Assembly (NCBI GenBank): GCA_900769145.1
Contig: CAAGFN010000085.1
Coordinates: 1 to 18,805 of the forward strand
Length of the DNA: 18,805 nucleotides
Direction of reading: 5' to 3'
DNA from: Rikenellaceae bacterium
GTDB lineage: Bacteria > Bacteroidota > Bacteroidia > Bacteroidales > UBA932
A model generated the notes under the pieces. It was given only the letters and a program-made list of their open reading frames with translations, was not told where the DNA came from and did no database searches. Positions 17,174 to 18,805 of this stretch are shown in pieces (within the stretch, counting starts at the first letter, position 1; every line of letters starts with the position of its first letter). A program made the position numbers and the translations under genes.

Positions 17174-17377
17174 TTATTCGCAAGCTTCTTGCCCTCCTGG
17201 AGTACAGAAAATAGCATCTGCCGTTCTTGAGACGAACCAACTCTCTTCACTTTCCGGAATATCAGGATTCCATTCACCGTTTGTTAAGGCATCCACATTT
17301 GAAATAATAATTGCATCACTAGTCCTGAAGGATTGTAATGAGGCACAACATAGTCCTAATGACACAGAACACAGCAC
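17174..17377 (-). CDS. NVEALA-family exported peptide with displaced start (cassette A)
   Basis: The open frame encodes a hydrophobic leader, then SDAIIISNVDALTNGEWNP, an unmistakable NVEALA-type signature, and a tail ending in FCTPGGQEACE with two cysteines. In this frame the only accepted start is GTG at 17377, which gives a leader without a basic N-region. The frame continues upstream as KKIFIAFSA, a perfect signal-peptide start, but lacks ATG. An ATG at 17409 lies one base out of frame, separated by an A7 tract (17404-17398). Eight As would give MLKKIFIAFSAVLCSVSLG, a normal start. So the gene is either inactivated by a one-base loss, expressed by transcriptional slippage on the A tract, or weakly started at GTG. 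It lies two bases before the propeller gene, as expected for this operon. Confidence 0.7.
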   Translation of the reverse strand: MLCSVSLGLCCASLQSFRTSDAIIISNVDALTNGEWNPDIPESEESWFVSRTADAIFCTPGGQEACE

Positions 17378-17437
17378 TGCGGAAAACGCAATAAAGATTT
17401 TTTTAGCATAACAGATAATAATTATGCCCGAAGGCGA

Positions 17438-17812
17438 TTAATGTTCAAGTGATTCAAGTACTTTCCGGAACACCCTCATCAGCGACTGGCTCATAAATGG
17501 ATTCCCGACAAATACGGGGCGTCTTTCAGCATTAAGCAGAAAACTATGGAATCTCGCATCAGATGGTATTCTTGGATTATCACGTGAGAAATCTCCATAT
17601 AAGTCAACATAAATCGTGAAGTCTAATGACAGAGCAATCGTAAAATGTACTGTCTCCCCTGACTCCCACAAGCGTCATCGGGATTTCTATGGTTTCAGTC
17701 ATAAAATCTTCAAGTACCTTAGCCACCCTTGAACGCTCGCAACCTAGCAGGCCAAAATAAATACTGTATACAAGAATAAAGTTCCAATATGCTTAAGTTG
17801 AAAGTTTATCGT
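17438..17812 (-). pseudogene. Remnant of thioredoxin-like lipoprotein gene (cassette A)
   Basis: Three frame fragments line up with one lost gene. From ACG 17812 the frame reads a lipoprotein signal containing KHIGTLFLYTVFILAC and then TAG (17746-17744). Another frame continues as GCERSRVAKVLEDFMTETIEIPMTL and runs to a stop. A third frame (from about 17671 to 17438) gives the end of a TlpA/AhpC-like protein, with DFTIYVDLYGDFSRDNPRIP, DARFHSFLLN, PVFVGNPFMSQSL and VFRKVLESLEH. The central part, where the CxxC would be, is missing. The ACG lies 21 bases after the promoter -7 box, exactly where an ATG would be expected, so the start codon itself seems mutated (inference). This gene class is first in cassette A but third in cassette B. 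Confidence 0.6.
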
Positions 17813-17833
17813 GGTTACCTAAATTATCTTTAG

Positions 17834-17864
17834 CAAATTTAATGCTTTTCAGCAAAAAGACAAA
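17834..17864 (-). promoter_or_regulatory. Consensus promoter of cassette A
   Basis: On the minus strand: TTTG (17864-17861), exactly 19 bases, then TAAATTTG (17841-17834), a perfect Bacteroidota consensus match with the same spacing as the cassette B promoter. The predicted transcription start is near 17827. The promoter is intact although all genes behind it are damaged. Confidence 0.75.
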
Positions 17865-17942
17865 ACGTTTTATGAAATAGTTAACAAATATCAAAGAAAT
17901 CAATAAGGATGGCTAATGGGAAGCATTATAGGGCCCTAGGAA

Positions 17943-18704
17943 CTACACCTCCTCCATCCTGGCGAGTTCCCAGCCGCAGAACTGCATCACGATTTTATGC
18001 AGCTCGGTGCCATGGCGGAGTGCCTCGACACGAGGGGCGGAGGCGTAGCCTTCAATCTGGGCCACGGCCTCCTGCCATTGCTGCTCGGCCCTGGACTCGA
18101 AGTCCTTCTTCGGCAGGTATTGGATTTCCAGGATGTAGGAGTGCCTGGACTGGTAGTGTGTCAGGTTCGGGAGTAGGAAGAAATCACAGTAACCATGCTG
18201 TACCTCCACCTCCGGGGCGGTGATATAGTAGTCGTTCAGGTTCAGGTAGGCAAGGAAGAAGCCCTGGATGTTCCGCTCGCCCTCTATGCTGTCACGCACG
18301 GAAGACTGGTTCTTGTAGCAGTCTGCCATGTACTGGAGGCCCTCGCGCCACTGGCCGTCGAAGGCCATCCTCGTGAATGCGGTCTTCAGCCTGCTCGCAC
18401 GAACATCGCACACCTTGTCGTAGTTCTCTATTAGATAACTGTAGTACTGTTTGCGGACGTTGTTGTTCGGGATACCGAGGATCAGCTGGGAACCGTAATT
18501 GCCCTTGATAGTCAACATTCCGCAGTAGAACAGCAAACTAGGAAACACCTCAGGGTCAGTCATTTCCATAGCCGAGAACGAGGTGTAGAGGTCAGCCAGT
18601 ATCTGGCCCTCCTCGATGACCTGCATCAGCACACCCTTCCTGTCTCCGTCCATCCTGTCCAGCTGGATGAGCTTCTTCAGCTTGCTGTAGTGTCCGTAAA
18701 TCAC
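17943..18704 (-). pseudogene. C-terminal half of a PD-(D/E)XK nuclease-like (DUF1703/AAA-ATPase-like) protein
   Basis: 253 residues, first usable start GTG 18704; a stop in frame lies at 18725-18723. The sequence LLFYCGMLTIKGNYGSQLILGIPNNNVRKQYYSYL is the linker and end of the AAA-like part. GYCDFFLLPNL, SYILEIQYLPKK and WQEAVAQIEGYA form the PD-(D/E)XK fold typical of the roughly 520-residue Bacteroidales family. The N-terminal ATPase half with its Walker motifs is absent, and the about 100 bases to the window edge show no coding trace of it. In the nuclease motif Asp174 and Glu193 are present but the usual Lys of ExK is Gln195. It is probably a remnant; a short expressed domain cannot be excluded. 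These genes occur in many copies in Bacteroidales genomes and their role is unknown. Confidence 0.7.
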
Positions 18705-18805
18705 GGGATTTCCCGGACATTTCTAAATGTCGTCCTCTCATGCTGAGGCCCCGAATCGTGGAAGGCCCGATGCTACATAGTTTGAAATATTGAGAAAATG
18801 TAACC

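Noticed and set aside
17083..17277. Minus-strand open frame across the NVEALA peptide and propeller junction
   Set aside because: It overlaps two recognisable genes in another frame and matches nothing.
15463..17812. All cassette-A lesions being sequencing errors
   Set aside because: The A7 and G4 breaks alone could be errors, but the missing middle of the thioredoxin-like gene, its mutated start and the loss of two thirds of the transglutaminase gene cannot be explained by single-base miscalls. Still, the two homopolymer sites deserve a check.
17921..17945. Small palindromes GGGCCC and CCTAGG near the end of the PD-(D/E)XK remnant
   Set aside because: Six-base palindromes are too short to carry meaning, and no T-run or longer stem accompanies them.
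1..18805. CRISPR array, transposase, integrase or attachment site
   Set aside because: No spaced short repeats, no transposase or recombinase motifs, and no insertion-sequence ends were seen. tRNA-Thr could serve as an integration site, but I find no second copy of its 3' end in the window.

Overview
The window looks like a chromosome segment of a Bacteroidales (Bacteroidota) bacterium. Three things point there. The promoter-like sites match the Bacteroidota consensus TTTG-N19/20-TAnnTTTG, and no Shine-Dalgarno sites are evident. Lipoprotein signal peptides are frequent. The gene families are typical of the group: NVEALA-type peptides, BF3164/6-bladed-propeller lipoproteins, a paired-permease RND operon and a DUF1703-type PD-(D/E)XK protein. 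I cannot name the genus. No gene-free stretch exceeds about 200 bases.

Left part (1-10.7 kb), housekeeping and efflux. The 3' end of mnmA (+) meets convergently a BaiN/HI0933-type flavoprotein (-). A tRNA-Thr(CGT) with its own terminator follows on the + strand. Then comes a compact minus-strand efflux operon transcribed from about 10.74 kb to 1.98 kb: TolC-type outer-membrane factor, lipoprotein periplasmic adaptor, RND permease 1 and RND permease 2. Junctions overlap or lie within 3 bases, so this is one transcription unit for a tripartite pump with a possibly heteromeric inner-membrane part.

Middle and right part (10.8-17.8 kb), two tandem cassettes on the minus strand built from the same gene families. 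Cassette B (15.39 to 10.78 kb) looks intact: consensus promoter, small Cys-rich NVEALA-like exported peptide, 6-bladed beta-propeller lipoprotein, thioredoxin-fold lipoprotein with a CSAC motif, transglutaminase-like lipoprotein, and a type I signal peptidase overlapping the previous gene. Cassette A (17.86 to 15.42 kb) has a perfect consensus promoter, but every gene behind it is damaged. The thioredoxin-like gene has lost its start codon, reading frame and middle. The NVEALA peptide is one base out of frame with its natural ATG. The propeller is frameshifted at a G4 tract. The transglutaminase keeps only its N-terminal third plus a possible out-of-frame tail. The two transglutaminase copies share a 108-bp direct repeat with 8 mismatches, and the core of cassette B (13.5-15.4 kb) is clearly AT-richer than its surroundings. 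I infer module duplication or displacement in front of a constant transglutaminase plus signal-peptidase end. The gene set suggests a dedicated system that exports, cleaves, oxidises and perhaps cross-links a small cysteine-rich surface or secreted peptide. This is the most novel part of the window.

Right edge (17.9-18.8 kb): the C-terminal half of a PD-(D/E)XK/AAA-ATPase-like family protein with its N-terminal half missing.
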